DNA of 6,602 bases from positions 1-6,602 of the forward strand of contig JABDJW010000380.1 in assembly GCA_013002375.1 (NCBI GenBank). The letters are read 5' to 3'. Below the pieces are notes generated by a model. It did no database searches, was not told the DNA's origin, and saw nothing but the letters and a program-made list of their open reading frames with translations. Shown here one piece after another: positions 1 through 6,373 of the stretch. The DNA comes from Acidimicrobiales bacterium. GTDB taxonomy: Bacteria; Actinomycetota; Acidimicrobiia; Acidimicrobiales; SHLQ01. A program made the translations under genes and the position numbers. The number at the start of each line of letters is the position of its first letter. Within the stretch, counting starts at the first letter, position 1.

Positions 1-1
1 T

Positions 2-1678
2 TTCGGCCTTCCTGGTGGCGCCATCTTGCCGGTGTATGACCCCATTATCGAGTCCTCGATCCGCCACGTGCTCGTGCGCCACGAACAAGGTGCCGGCCAC
101 ATGGCCGAAGGCTACGCCCATGCCACCGGGCGGCCGGGCGTCGTCCTGGTCACCAGCGGCCCGGCCGCGACCAATGTGGTCACGCCGTTGCTCGACGCCT
201 ACATGGATTCCGTGCCCCTGGTCTGCATCACCGGCCAGGTGCCCTACGGAGCCATCGGTACCGACGCCTTCCAGGAGGCCGACACCACCGGCATCACCAT
301 GTCGGTGACCAAGCACAACTTCCTGGTGACCAGGGCCGCCGACATCCCCCAGACCATCCACGAGGCCTTCCACATCGCCACGACCGGCCGGCCCGGCCCG
401 GTGCTGGTCGACATCCCCAAGGACATCGTCAACCCCGCCGACCCCGACGCCTGGTTCGAGTGGACCGATCCGGTTGCGGCGGAGCTTCCGGGGTACAACC
501 CGATTCTCGACCCCGCCCCCGAGTCCATCGCCGCGGCGGTCGAACTCATCGCCGAGGCACAGCAGCCGGTGTTCTACATCGGCGGCGGGGTGCTCAAGGC
601 CCGGGCGGCCGAGCAGCTGGCCGCACTGGTCGAACTCACCGGTATCCCGGTCGTCACCACCCTCATGGCTCGGGGCGCGTTCCCCGACGATCACCCGCTG
701 AACCTGGGTATGCCCGGGATGCACGGCACCTACACCGCAGTGCAGGCCATGCAACACGCCGACTTGCTGATCGCGCTCGGCGCCCGCTTCGACGACCGGG
801 TCACCGGCAAGCTCGATGCCTTTGCCCCGAACGCCAAGATCATCCACGCCGACATCGATCCCGCCGAGCTCAACAAGATCCGCCGGGCGAACGTCGGCAT
901 CCAAGGCGACTGCAAGCTCACCATCGAAGCCCTGCACGTCGGCATCGAAGCAGCCGGCGGTGCCGATTCCCAACCCGATCGCAGCGCTTGGAAGTCGCAG
1001 CTCAGCGGTTGGCAGGAGCGCTTCCCCCTGGTCTACGAACAAGAGGGCAGCGGGGGTCCGCTCAAGCCGCAGTACGTGCTCGAGAAGCTGCGCGATCACA
1101 GCCCCGAGGACACCATCGTGGCCAGCGGCGTGGGCCAGCATCAGATGTGGGCGTCGCAGTTCTGGACCTTCCGCCACCCCTATACGTGGATCAACAGCGG
1201 CGGTCTGGGCACCATGGGCTTCTCGATTCCCGCGGCCATCGGCGCCAAGACCGGGATGCCCGATCGCACCGTATGGGCCGTCGATGGCGACGGCTGCTTC
1301 CAGATGACGGCCCAAGAGTTGGTCACCGCTGCGGCAGAGCACATCCCCATCAAGGTTGCGTTGCTGAACAACGGCTACCTCGGCATGGTCCGGCAGTGGC
1401 AGGAGATGTTCTACGACGAGCGCTACTCGGAGGTCTACCTCGATCAAGCGCTGCCCGACTACGTCAAATGGGCCGAAGCGATGGGTTGCGTCGCCATCCG
1501 GGTTGAATCGGCCGAAGAGGTCGAACCGGCCATCCGCAAAGCAAACGAAGTCAACGACCGGCCCGTCGTGGTCGAATTCCGTGTCGATCCCGCCGAGAAG
1601 GTGTTCCCGATGGTGGCCGCCGGCCAATCCAACAGCGACATCATGGTCGACCCATCCCAGGAGGATCAGCCGCGATGA
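2..1678 (+). CDS. ilvB: Acetolactate synthase, large catalytic subunit (5' partial)
   Basis: This is the thiamine-diphosphate and FAD-dependent enzyme that condenses two pyruvates to acetolactate, or pyruvate with 2-ketobutyrate to acetohydroxybutyrate, the first common step of valine, leucine and isoleucine synthesis in the cytoplasm. The frame is open from the window edge and reads FGLPGGAILPVYD, a motif near the N-terminus of the family, so probably only about 20-60 residues are missing; 558 residues are visible. The catalytic ThDP-activating Glu lies in RHEQGAGHMAEGYA (codon 83-85). The C-terminal ThDP/Mg motif is GDG (1286-1294), 24 residues, then NN (1367-1372), the usual spacing. The segment VRQWQEMFYDERYS follows, with the conserved Trp of the inhibitor and FAD region. 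All core motifs are intact. The stop overlaps the ilvN start as ATGA, so the two subunits are probably translationally coupled. The operon promoter or any leader lies outside the window. Identification is very secure; the isozyme name (ilvB rather than ilvI or ilvG) is conventional. Confidence 0.97.
   Translation, partial: FGLPGGAILPVYDPIIESSIRHVLVRHEQGAGHMAEGYAHATGRPGVVLVTSGPAATNVVTPLLDAYMDSVPLVCITGQVPYGAIGTDAFQEADTTGITMSVTKHNFLVTRAADIPQTIHEAFHIATTGRPGPVLVDIPKDIVNPADPDAWFEWTDPVAAELPGYNPILDPAPESIAAAVELIAEAQQPVFYIGGGVLKARAAEQLAALVELTGIPVVTTLMARGAFPDDHPLNLGMPGMHGTYTAVQAMQHADLLIALGARFDDRVTGKLDAFAPNAKIIHADIDPAELNKIRRANVGIQGDCKLTIEALHVGIEAAGGADSQPDRSAWKSQLSGWQERFPLVYEQEGSGGPLKPQYVLEKLRDHSPEDTIVASGVGQHQMWASQFWTFRHPYTWINSGGLGTMGFSIPAAIGAKTGMPDRTVWAVDGDGCFQMTAQELVTAAAEHIPIKVALLNNGYLGMVRQWQEMFYDERYSEVYLDQALPDYVKWAEAMGCVAIRVESAEEVEPAIRKANEVNDRPVVVEFRVDPAEKVFPMVAAGQSNSDIMVDPSQEDQPR
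1659..1664 (+). promoter_or_regulatory. Ribosome binding site of ilvN
   Basis: A perfect AGGAGG lies inside the last codons of ilvB, 10 bases before the ilvN ATG at 1675. It supports that start and shows that ilvN has its own strong initiation signal in addition to the ATGA stop-start overlap. Confidence 0.85.
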
Positions 1679-2178
1679 CCACCCCCACCAAGAACGGGCG
1701 TATTCACACCATCGTCGTCAAGGTCGAGAACAAGGCCGGCGTGTTGGCCCGGGTCGCCAGCCTGTTCGCCCGCCGCGGCTTCAACATCGAATCGCTGGCG
1801 GTGGCTCCGACCGCACAGGATGGCTTCAGCCGGATCACCTTCACCGTCGATGTCGACACTGCACCGCTCGAACAGATCGTGAAGCAGCTCGACAAACTGA
1901 TCAACGTGGTCGACATCACCGAACTCGGCCCCGACGAATCGGTCAGCCGCGAGCTCATGATGGTCACGGTGCGAAGCACGCCGGAGACCCGCGACGACAT
2001 CATGGCCGTGCTCAACAGCGTCGACGCCGTGATCCTGCACGATGACGGCGCCCACCTCATGGTCTCGATGGGCGGGTTTCCCGACGACATCGACCAGCTC
2101 GAATCGAAGCTGGAGCCGTTCGGCATTCTCGAACTGCAACGCACCGGTCGAGTCGCCCTGCGACTCATCGACGACTGA
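1675..2178 (+). CDS. ilvN: Acetolactate synthase, small regulatory subunit
   Basis: This is the regulatory partner of the IlvB catalytic subunit; in this family it raises catalytic activity and carries the site for feedback inhibition by valine. It has 167 residues, within the usual 160-175. An N-terminal ACT domain covers about residues 9-83, with the effector-loop pattern VENKAGVLARVASLF (17-31) followed by RRGFNIESLAV. The C-terminal half (about 84-167) carries the family pattern ELMMVTV and ends in LQRTGRVALRL. The ATG start overlaps the ilvB stop by ATGA and has AGGAGG 10 bases upstream. ilvC follows after 55 bp. Strength of valine inhibition cannot be read from the sequence. The identification is secure (often also named ilvH). 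Confidence 0.96.
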   Translation: MTTPTKNGRIHTIVVKVENKAGVLARVASLFARRGFNIESLAVAPTAQDGFSRITFTVDVDTAPLEQIVKQLDKLINVVDITELGPDESVSRELMMVTVRSTPETRDDIMAVLNSVDAVILHDDGAHLMVSMGGFPDDIDQLESKLEPFGILELQRTGRVALRLIDD

Positions 2179-2221
2179 CAACGACGCATCTACCCCCGAC
2201 CGAACAAAGAGCGAACAACAG

Positions 2222-2226
2222 AAAGG
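2222..2226 (+). promoter_or_regulatory. Ribosome binding site of ilvC deciding a GTG start
   Basis: AAAGG ends 7 bases before GTG at 2234. This partial Shine-Dalgarno match, together with the family-typical N-terminus that begins just after it, favours the GTG over the in-frame ATG at 2042, which lies inside ilvN. Confidence 0.6.
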
Positions 2227-2233
2227 CGCCCCT

Positions 2234-3265
2234 GTGGCCAACATCTACTACGAAGCCGACACCGACCGAGCGCACATCGCCGATCGCAAGGTCGCGATCT
2301 TGGGCTATGGCTCGCAGGGTCACGCCCACGCGTTGAACCTGAAGGAGTCCGGCATCGATGTACGAGTGGGGCTTCGTGAAGGGTCGGGCTCGCGGGCCAA
2401 GGCCGCCGATGCCGGCTTGGCCGTCGCCAGTGTCGGCGACGCTTGTGCCGAAGCCGACGTGATCATGATCTTGCTGCCCGACACCGAGCAGGCCGCTATC
2501 TACGAGGCCGACATCGCGCCGAACCTCTCGCCGGGCGACGCGCTGCTCTTTGCCCACGGGTTCAACATCCGGTTCGACCTGATCAAGCCGCCCGCTGACG
2601 TCGACGTGGCCATGGTGGCCCCGAAGGGCCCTGGCCACCTCGTGCGCCGCACCTACACCGAGGGTGGCGGCGTGCCGTGCCTCATCGCGGTCGAACAAGA
2701 CGCCACCGGCAATGCCAAGAACCTGGCGCTCGCCTACGCGGCGGCCATCGGCGGCGCCCGGGCCGGCATCATCGAAACGACGTTCACCGAAGAGTGCGAG
2801 ACCGATCTGTTCGGTGAACAGGTCGTTCTCTGTGGCGGCACCACCGAACTGGTGCGCAGCGGCTTCGACACGTTGGTCGAGGCGGGCTACCAGCCCGAAG
2901 TCGCCTACTTCGAATGTCTGCACGAGCTCAAGCTGATCGTCGATCTGATGTACGAAGAGGGCATCGCCGGCATGCGCTATTCGGTCAGCGACACCGCCGA
3001 ATACGGCGACCTCACCCGTGGACCGCGGATCATCGATGACGGAACCCGGGAGCGAATGAAGCAGATCCTCACCGAGATCCAGGACGGCACCTTCGCCGCA
3101 GAATGGGTGGCCGAATCAAAGAGCGGCCGGGAGAACTTCCACCGCCTCGAGGCCGAGGGCCACGACCACGGCATCGAGAAGGTCGGCAAGAAGCTTCGAG
3201 CGATGATGCCGTGGATCAACCAGGGCAAGACCAGCGTGCAGGATGCCTCCGGCGGCCAGGGGTAG
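2234..3265 (+). CDS. ilvC: Ketol-acid reductoisomerase, class I
   Basis: IlvC performs the Mg-dependent alkyl migration and NAD(P)H-dependent reduction of acetolactate or acetohydroxybutyrate to the dihydroxy acids, the step directly after IlvBN. The protein has 343 residues, the length of short (class I) enzymes. The N-terminal Rossmann domain has GYGSQGHAHA at 24-33. The catalytic-region His is in FAHGFNIRFD (H108), and APKGPGH is at 129-135. The C-terminal knotted domain carries the metal ligands D191 and E195 (ETDLFGEQ), E227 and E231 (FECLHELK), and the substrate Ser in MRYSVSDTAEYGD (S252). All key residues are present. The cofactor loop LREGSGSR (47-54) has Ser residues where NADPH-preferring enzymes usually do and no Asp, so NADPH is more likely than NADH (inference). 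The GTG start gives MANIYYEADTD, the normal family N-terminus. ilvC is last in the ilvBNC unit; a terminator follows 84 bp after its stop. Confidence 0.97.
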   Translation: MANIYYEADTDRAHIADRKVAILGYGSQGHAHALNLKESGIDVRVGLREGSGSRAKAADAGLAVASVGDACAEADVIMILLPDTEQAAIYEADIAPNLSPGDALLFAHGFNIRFDLIKPPADVDVAMVAPKGPGHLVRRTYTEGGGVPCLIAVEQDATGNAKNLALAYAAAIGGARAGIIETTFTEECETDLFGEQVVLCGGTTELVRSGFDTLVEAGYQPEVAYFECLHELKLIVDLMYEEGIAGMRYSVSDTAEYGDLTRGPRIIDDGTRERMKQILTEIQDGTFAAEWVAESKSGRENFHRLEAEGHDHGIEKVGKKLRAMMPWINQGKTSVQDASGGQG

Positions 3266-3280
3266 TTCCGGCCACTCCCT

Positions 3281-3310
3281 TTGGCGCGTGCCGGAGCGGC
3301 CCACTACTCT
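3281..3310 (+). promoter_or_regulatory. Possible promoter between ilvC and the terminator
   Basis: TTGGCG (3281-3286) and TACTCT (3305-3310) are separated by 18 bases and resemble an actinobacterial housekeeping promoter (TTGnnn / TAnnnT). A start near 3317 would give a transcript of about 80 bases ending at the T-run at 3394-3398. Matches this weak arise by chance in GC-rich DNA, so this is only a candidate. Confidence 0.22.
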
Positions 3311-3329
3311 GAGTCACAATTCGGGGGGA

Positions 3330-3346
3330 GCTCCTCTCTGAGGAGC
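3330..3346 (+). ncRNA. Small hairpin upstream of the terminator (possible part of a short RNA or ilvC 3' UTR)
   Basis: GCTCCTC (3330-3336) pairs perfectly with GAGGAGC (3340-3346) around the loop TCT. The hairpin sits directly after a run of six G (3323-3328) and 3 bases before the terminator stem. It has no T-run of its own. It may be part of the ilvC 3' untranslated region, or the 5' half of a two-hairpin small RNA if the promoter-like motif at 3281-3310 is real. I do not recognise a known RNA family. Confidence 0.3.
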
Positions 3347-3349
3347 CAG

Positions 3350-3398
3350 TGATGTGGGGTGGCCGTAGCTTGCAACGGCGACCCCACATCATCTTTTT
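3350..3398 (+). terminator. Intrinsic terminator of the ilvBNC operon
   Basis: An 11-bp stem (TGATGTGGGGT at 3350-3360 with ACCCCACATCA at 3381-3391) is stacked, past a G-G mismatch, on a 5-bp inner stem (GCCGT 3362-3366 with ACGGC 3375-3379) closed by an 8-base loop. Five T follow at 3394-3398, and a second five-T run occurs at 3405-3409. This is a textbook factor-independent terminator for plus-strand transcription. The opposite strand has no T-run after the hairpin, so it is one-directional. Confidence 0.85.
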
Positions 3399-3657
3399 GC
3401 TGTGTTTTTCCGCAGGCTCGATCCGGCCGCAGGGCGGCCTCGACTCGCGCTGCGGCTGCGCCGGAGGCGACGAGCCGTCGCTCGTCCCTCGCTCCTGAGT
3501 TTGCCCGTTGGTCTGTTGGGTCGAGTTCGCTAGTGCGGGCTGAGATTCAGGGAAGCGTAAGTGAACTAGGCACTTGGTAGTCGGTTTGCGGGAGCGGCGG
3601 TTTTCGCCGCCAGGCGACAAAGCGTCCAAGTGAGCGAGGCGCTAGCCGAGCGAACGA
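3399..3657. repeat. Palindrome-rich non-coding stretch, possible dispersed repeat
   Basis: No credible gene lies in these 259 bp: short open frames exist on both strands but are rich in Arg, Ser, Pro and Ala and show no domain. The stretch is built from short inverted repeats: GGCCGC-AGG-GCGGCC (3425-3439, flanked by TCGA on both sides), GACGAG/CTCGTC (3469-3474 and 3481-3486) and GCGGCG/CGCCGC (3594-3610). GAGCGA occurs twice near the wbaP-type gene end (3632-3637 and 3648-3653) and once inverted in TCGCTC (3489-3494). The style resembles intergenic repeat families of high-GC actinobacteria, but a second copy is not in this window, so the repeat call is inference. Confidence 0.35.
3594..3610 (-). 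terminator. Possible terminator hairpin of the minus-strand sugar transferase gene
   Basis: GCGGCG (3594-3599) pairs with CGCCGC (3605-3610) around a 5-base loop, 47 bases beyond the stop codon of the minus-strand gene. There is no T-run after it on the minus strand, so it would be one of the T-poor hairpins seen at actinobacterial gene ends, or only part of the palindromic repeat. Confidence 0.3.
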
Positions 3658-5163
3658 CTACATGGCGCCGCGCTGGAGCAGCACGGCGGGGATGGTGCGA
3701 ACCAGGATCGACAGATCGGTGTAGAGCGTCCAGTTGTCGACGTAGTACAGGTCGAGCTGGCCGTAGTCGCCCTCTTCGGAGTCGCTGCGGCCGTTCACCT
3801 GCCACATGCCGGTGATGCCGGGCTGGACCCGCAGCCGGTTGAACAGGCTCGGTTCCCAGGCGTCGACCTCACTGGCCAAGGCGGGGCGAGGTCCAACCAT
3901 GCTCATCTCGCCCTTGAGCACATTGATCAGCTGGGGCAGCTCGTCGATCGAGGTCTTGCGGAGGAAGCGACCAACCCGGGTGATGCGGGGGTCTTCCTTG
4001 ATCTTGAAGACCGGGCCGCTGGCTTCGTTGAGGTGGAGCACGTTGTCGAGAAGGTCTTCGGCGTTGCTGACCATCGAGCGGAATTTGATCACCTTGAAGA
4101 GCTTGCCGTCACGCCCCACCCGCTCCTGGAGGAAGAAGATGGGCCCGCGGCTGTCCAGGCGAACGGCCAGCATGGCCAGGGCCAGAATCGGCATCGAGAC
4201 CAGGAGGGCGCAGCTGGCGGCCACGACGTCGAAGAGGCGCTTGGCGACGGCTCGCCAACCGTGGCGTCGCACCGGCTCGATGTAGACCATCGGGAACCGG
4301 CCGAGCGGGCGGATGGTCAGGCGATCGGAGGCAATGTCACACAGCGTCGAGGAGAGCTCGACGTGGATGCCGTTCTCGGTGAGGGTGCGGATCAGCCGGT
4401 TGCTGGTGCCGACATCGATGGCCGTGGCGGCGATGATGACGCCCGCTGAATCGGTGGAGCGGATGGCGTGGACGGTGCGATCGACGTCGGTCAGCAGTTC
4501 GGCCTCGTCTTCGCCCATGCCGCCGTCGAGCACGTCTTCGACGAAACCGACGACCTCGTAGCCGTGGGAGAGATCGTTGTCGAGCATTTCGCGGACCATC
4601 TGCCCTTCGGCGTTGCGACCGACGATCAGCACCCGCCGGAGCATCTGGCCCTTGCGGCGAGCTCGGCGGAACAAGAACCGGGCAATGATGCGCTCGACAC
4701 CGACCAGGAACACGAGGATCGGCAATGCGATGAGGAACCAGGTGCGCGCGACCTCGAGCTTGAACATGATGCTCAGGATGGCGATGCCGGTCACCGACGC
4801 TGCGATGGCCTTGATGATGCGCCAGCCCTCGTCCACGCCGCGGGTGATGAACCGAGCCCGGTAGAGCGACTGGTGGGTGAACATCACCGGCCAGATCGGC
4901 AGGCTGGCGTAGAGCAAGATGAAGTACTCGCGGTTGGTGACCGGGTCGGTGTCGTTGAACCAGCGGTTGACCAGCACCGAGAGGAACAGTGCGGCGGCGA
5001 CGGCAATGAGGTCGCTCAGGAACAACGCGGTCTTGCGCGAATTGAGGCCGCGCGTCGACGGCCGGTGCTCGCCCAGATACACGTTGGAGTCGGGGTACAG
5101 GAGGACCTCGTCCTGGCCGCTCGCAACCGGATTTGTGGGGTGATGCTCTGAGGTGATCGCCAT
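3658..5163 (-). CDS. Polyprenyl-phosphate sugar-1-phosphate transferase, WbaP/CpsE-like (exopolysaccharide initiation)
   Basis: This membrane enzyme probably transfers a sugar-1-phosphate from a nucleotide sugar to a polyprenyl phosphate, the first step of a capsule, exopolysaccharide or other surface glycan. From the ATG at 5163 it has 501 residues, typical of large bacterial-sugar-transferase proteins. Hydrophobic segments lie near residues 46-66, 81-98, 118-136 and 141-158. A central Rossmann-like domain starts at VLIVGRNAEG (178-187). The catalytic domain begins with a membrane-dipping helix (311-334, with Pro325), then FLQERVGRDGKLFKVIKFRSM region motifs (344-364), the catalytic Asp-Glu pair in TSIDELPQL (D407, E408), MVGPRPA (422-428) and PGITGMWQVNGRS (448-460). 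All are intact. The sugar cannot be inferred. The frame extends upstream to a GTG at 5247 (529 residues), but those 28 residues look unlike the family and cover an inverted repeat, so I prefer the ATG, although neither start has a strong ribosome site. No glycan genes are adjacent. Confidence 0.92.
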   Translation of the reverse strand: MAITSEHHPTNPVASGQDEVLLYPDSNVYLGEHRPSTRGLNSRKTALFLSDLIAVAAALFLSVLVNRWFNDTDPVTNREYFILLYASLPIWPVMFTHQSLYRARFITRGVDEGWRIIKAIAASVTGIAILSIMFKLEVARTWFLIALPILVFLVGVERIIARFLFRRARRKGQMLRRVLIVGRNAEGQMVREMLDNDLSHGYEVVGFVEDVLDGGMGEDEAELLTDVDRTVHAIRSTDSAGVIIAATAIDVGTSNRLIRTLTENGIHVELSSTLCDIASDRLTIRPLGRFPMVYIEPVRRHGWRAVAKRLFDVVAASCALLVSMPILALAMLAVRLDSRGPIFFLQERVGRDGKLFKVIKFRSMVSNAEDLLDNVLHLNEASGPVFKIKEDPRITRVGRFLRKTSIDELPQLINVLKGEMSMVGPRPALASEVDAWEPSLFNRLRVQPGITGMWQVNGRSDSEEGDYGQLDLYYVDNWTLYTDLSILVRTIPAVLLQRGAM

Positions 5164-5191
5164 ACGTATCAATGCACTTCGTTGACTCTTA

Positions 5192-5220
5192 CTGAACGGT
5201 ACCGCTCGTCGGCCGTTCAG
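5192..5220. repeat. Inverted repeat upstream of the sugar transferase start
   Basis: CTGAACGG (5192-5199) and CCGTTCAG (5213-5220) form a perfect 8-bp inverted repeat with a 13-bp spacer, 29-57 bases upstream of the ATG at 5163. Arm length, spacing and position suit an operator or a 5' UTR hairpin. It lies inside the frame if the GTG at 5247 were used. Confidence 0.45.
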
Positions 5221-5222
5221 AC

Positions 5223-5232
5223 TTGGGCCCAA
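5223..5232. repeat. 10-bp perfect palindrome
   Basis: TTGGGCCCAA sits two bases after the preceding inverted repeat, in the presumed promoter region of the minus-strand sugar transferase gene. It may be a protein-binding site, but a palindrome of this length can be chance. Confidence 0.25.
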
Positions 5233-5320
5233 ATGCCCTTTTGCCACGTGCCGCTTCGGGAGGTGATCCTATCCGGGAAGTACGGATTGTGTGGTTCTGG
5301 CTCCAGATTCTCACGGGACG

Positions 5321-5351
5321 CGTTGTTGCGGAGGATCCCAGCGCAACAACG
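5321..5351. repeat. 10-bp inverted repeat between the SDR and sugar transferase genes
   Basis: CGTTGTTGCG (5321-5330) and CGCAACAACG (5342-5351) match perfectly around an 11-bp centre that includes GGATCC. It lies 91 bases past the SDR stop and 158 bases or more before the sugar transferase ATG. As RNA it could form a hairpin, but neither strand has a T-run after it, so a terminator is not clearly supported; an operator for a dimeric regulator is equally possible. Confidence 0.5.
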
Positions 5352-5425
5352 TCAAAGGCCACTCTCCACCCAACGGATCAGCGTAGAGATACATAGCCGG
5401 CCGCTCAAGGTCGGCGTCGTGCTGA

Positions 5426-5444
5426 GGCGCGGTCGGGCGCGGTC
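5426..5444. repeat. 9-bp direct repeat over the SDR stop codon
   Basis: GGCGCGGTC occurs at 5426-5434 and again at 5436-5444, a 10-bp period, and the second copy runs into the SDR stop codon. It may reflect a small duplication at the gene end; no function is evident. Confidence 0.3.
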
Positions 5445-6327
5445 AGAACTTGGGTTGATCGAAGCTGGGCTGGCCCCGATCCCAACCCTCGAAGATCTCG
5501 TCGGCCCGATCGATCAGGCCATCGACGGTCCAGCGCCCCTCGGTACGGGTTTCTTTCACCGCGGTGTACCGGCGCATCCGCACCACGACGTTGCTGCCGA
5601 TGATGAAGGTCTGCCCGCACACCTCAGACGCGGCATCGGTGCAGAGGTAGACGACGAGCGGGGAGGCGTTGCCGGGATGAAAACGATCGAACTCGTTCGG
5701 GTCGTCCGGTGCGGCACTCCAGCCTTGGTGTTCGGTGATGCCGGTGCGGGCTCGGGGCGCAATGCAGTTGACGGTGACGCCGTACTTGTTCAGCTCGCGT
5801 CCGAGGGTGAGGGTCATCGACAAGATGCCACCCTTGGCCGAGGCATAGTTGCCCTGCGCCGGTCCGCCGAAGATGCCGGATTCGCTGGCGGTGTTGATGA
5901 TCCGGCGGGGCCGTTCGATTCCGGCCTTGGCCTGGTTCCGCCAGTAGGCCGCGACGTGGTGGCTCGGGGCGAAGTGACCCTTGAGGTGGACGTCGACGAC
6001 CTGGTCGAACTGCTCCTCGGTCATCGAGAAGCTCATCGCGTCGCGGGTGATGCCGGCGTTGTTGATCAAGATGTCGATGTCGCCATGGGTGTCGATGGCG
6101 TGTTGCACCATCTCGCCGGCGGCGGTCCAATCCGAGACGCTGCAGACAAAGGTCGACCCCGCTCCACCGGCCTCGGTGATGTCGTCGAGCGTCGACTGCG
6201 CCGCGTCGGCGTTCATGTCGTTCACGACCACGGTTGCTCCGGCAGCCGCGAGTGCCAATGCGTGCTCGCGGCCGAGCCCGGCGCCCGCTCCCGTTACGAC
6301 CGCGACTTTGCCGTCCAGGTGGCTCAT
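5443..6327 (-). CDS. Short-chain dehydrogenase/reductase (SDR), NAD-type
   Basis: A 294-residue classical SDR, probably oxidising or reducing a hydroxy/keto group of an acyl-CoA or similar small substrate in the cytoplasm; the actual substrate is unknown. The Rossmann nucleotide motif is TGAGAGLG (12-19), and an Asp at the end of the second strand (VVVND, D37) favours NAD(H). NNAG is at 89-92, the catalytic Ser is S148 (NTASESG), and YASAK (161-165) supplies Tyr161 and Lys165. The position usually held by the tetrad Asn (VNLKG) reads VHLKG, so His114 replaces it. The C-terminus runs about 45 residues beyond a usual FabG-like core (about 250 residues), ending WDRGQPSFDQPKF, a style seen in actinobacterial SDRs related to the peroxisomal multifunctional hydroxyacyl-CoA dehydrogenase. 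The start is set by AGAGGA 7 bases upstream and by the motif distance; the frame is open further upstream without homology. It starts 46 bases after the stop of the upstream partial gene and may be co-transcribed with it. Confidence 0.92.
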   Translation of the reverse strand: MSHLDGKVAVVTGAGAGLGREHALALAAAGATVVVNDMNADAAQSTLDDITEAGGAGSTFVCSVSDWTAAGEMVQHAIDTHGDIDILINNAGITRDAMSFSMTEEQFDQVVDVHLKGHFAPSHHVAAYWRNQAKAGIERPRRIINTASESGIFGGPAQGNYASAKGGILSMTLTLGRELNKYGVTVNCIAPRARTGITEHQGWSAAPDDPNEFDRFHPGNASPLVVYLCTDAASEVCGQTFIIGSNVVVRMRRYTAVKETRTEGRWTVDGLIDRADEIFEGWDRGQPSFDQPKF

Positions 6328-6334
6328 GAAGTTG

Positions 6335-6340
6335 TCCTCT
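6335..6340 (-). promoter_or_regulatory. Ribosome binding site of the SDR gene
   Basis: AGAGGA on the minus strand lies 7 bases before the ATG at 6327. It fixes the SDR start and rejects the longer open frame reaching to 6588, whose extra residues are the out-of-frame shadow of the upstream gene. Confidence 0.75.
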
Positions 6341-6373
6341 CGCTCGCTTCGATCAAGTGCGAGGAGGTTAGCG

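Noticed and set aside
3267..3295. Imperfect hairpin directly after the ilvC stop
   Set aside because: The stem is TCCGGC/GCCGGA with a mismatch or bulge and a large loop, no T-run follows, and the much stronger terminator at 3350-3398 explains the operon end.
3281..3398. Known RNA families such as the actinobacterial 6C RNA or a tRNA
   Set aside because: The loops lack the C-runs of 6C RNA, and there is no T-arm or anticodon-arm pattern of a tRNA.
3359..3580. A 73-residue plus-strand frame starting inside the terminator loop region
   Set aside because: It begins inside the terminator hairpin and runs through palindromic repeat sequence, with Arg/Ser/Ala composition and no ribosome binding site.
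3216..3629. A 137-residue minus-strand frame across the ilvC end and the intergenic block
   Set aside because: It overlaps the ilvC 3' end and the terminator, is low-complexity Ser/Pro/Arg-rich, and has no ribosome site or recognisable domain.
4468..5151. A 227-residue open frame on the plus strand opposite the sugar transferase
   Set aside because: It has an Asp/Glu/His-rich antisense composition with no motif, and it overlaps a well-supported minus-strand gene completely.
5266..5271. TAGGAT on the minus strand as a -10 box for the sugar transferase
   Set aside because: No acceptable -35 box lies 16-19 bases upstream, so a single hexamer match is not enough to call a promoter.
5311..5394. 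A 27-codon minus-strand frame starting with ATG in the SDR-transferase gap
   Set aside because: There is no clear ribosome binding site, and it spans the perfect inverted repeat, which better explains the conservation of sequence there; too short to support alone.
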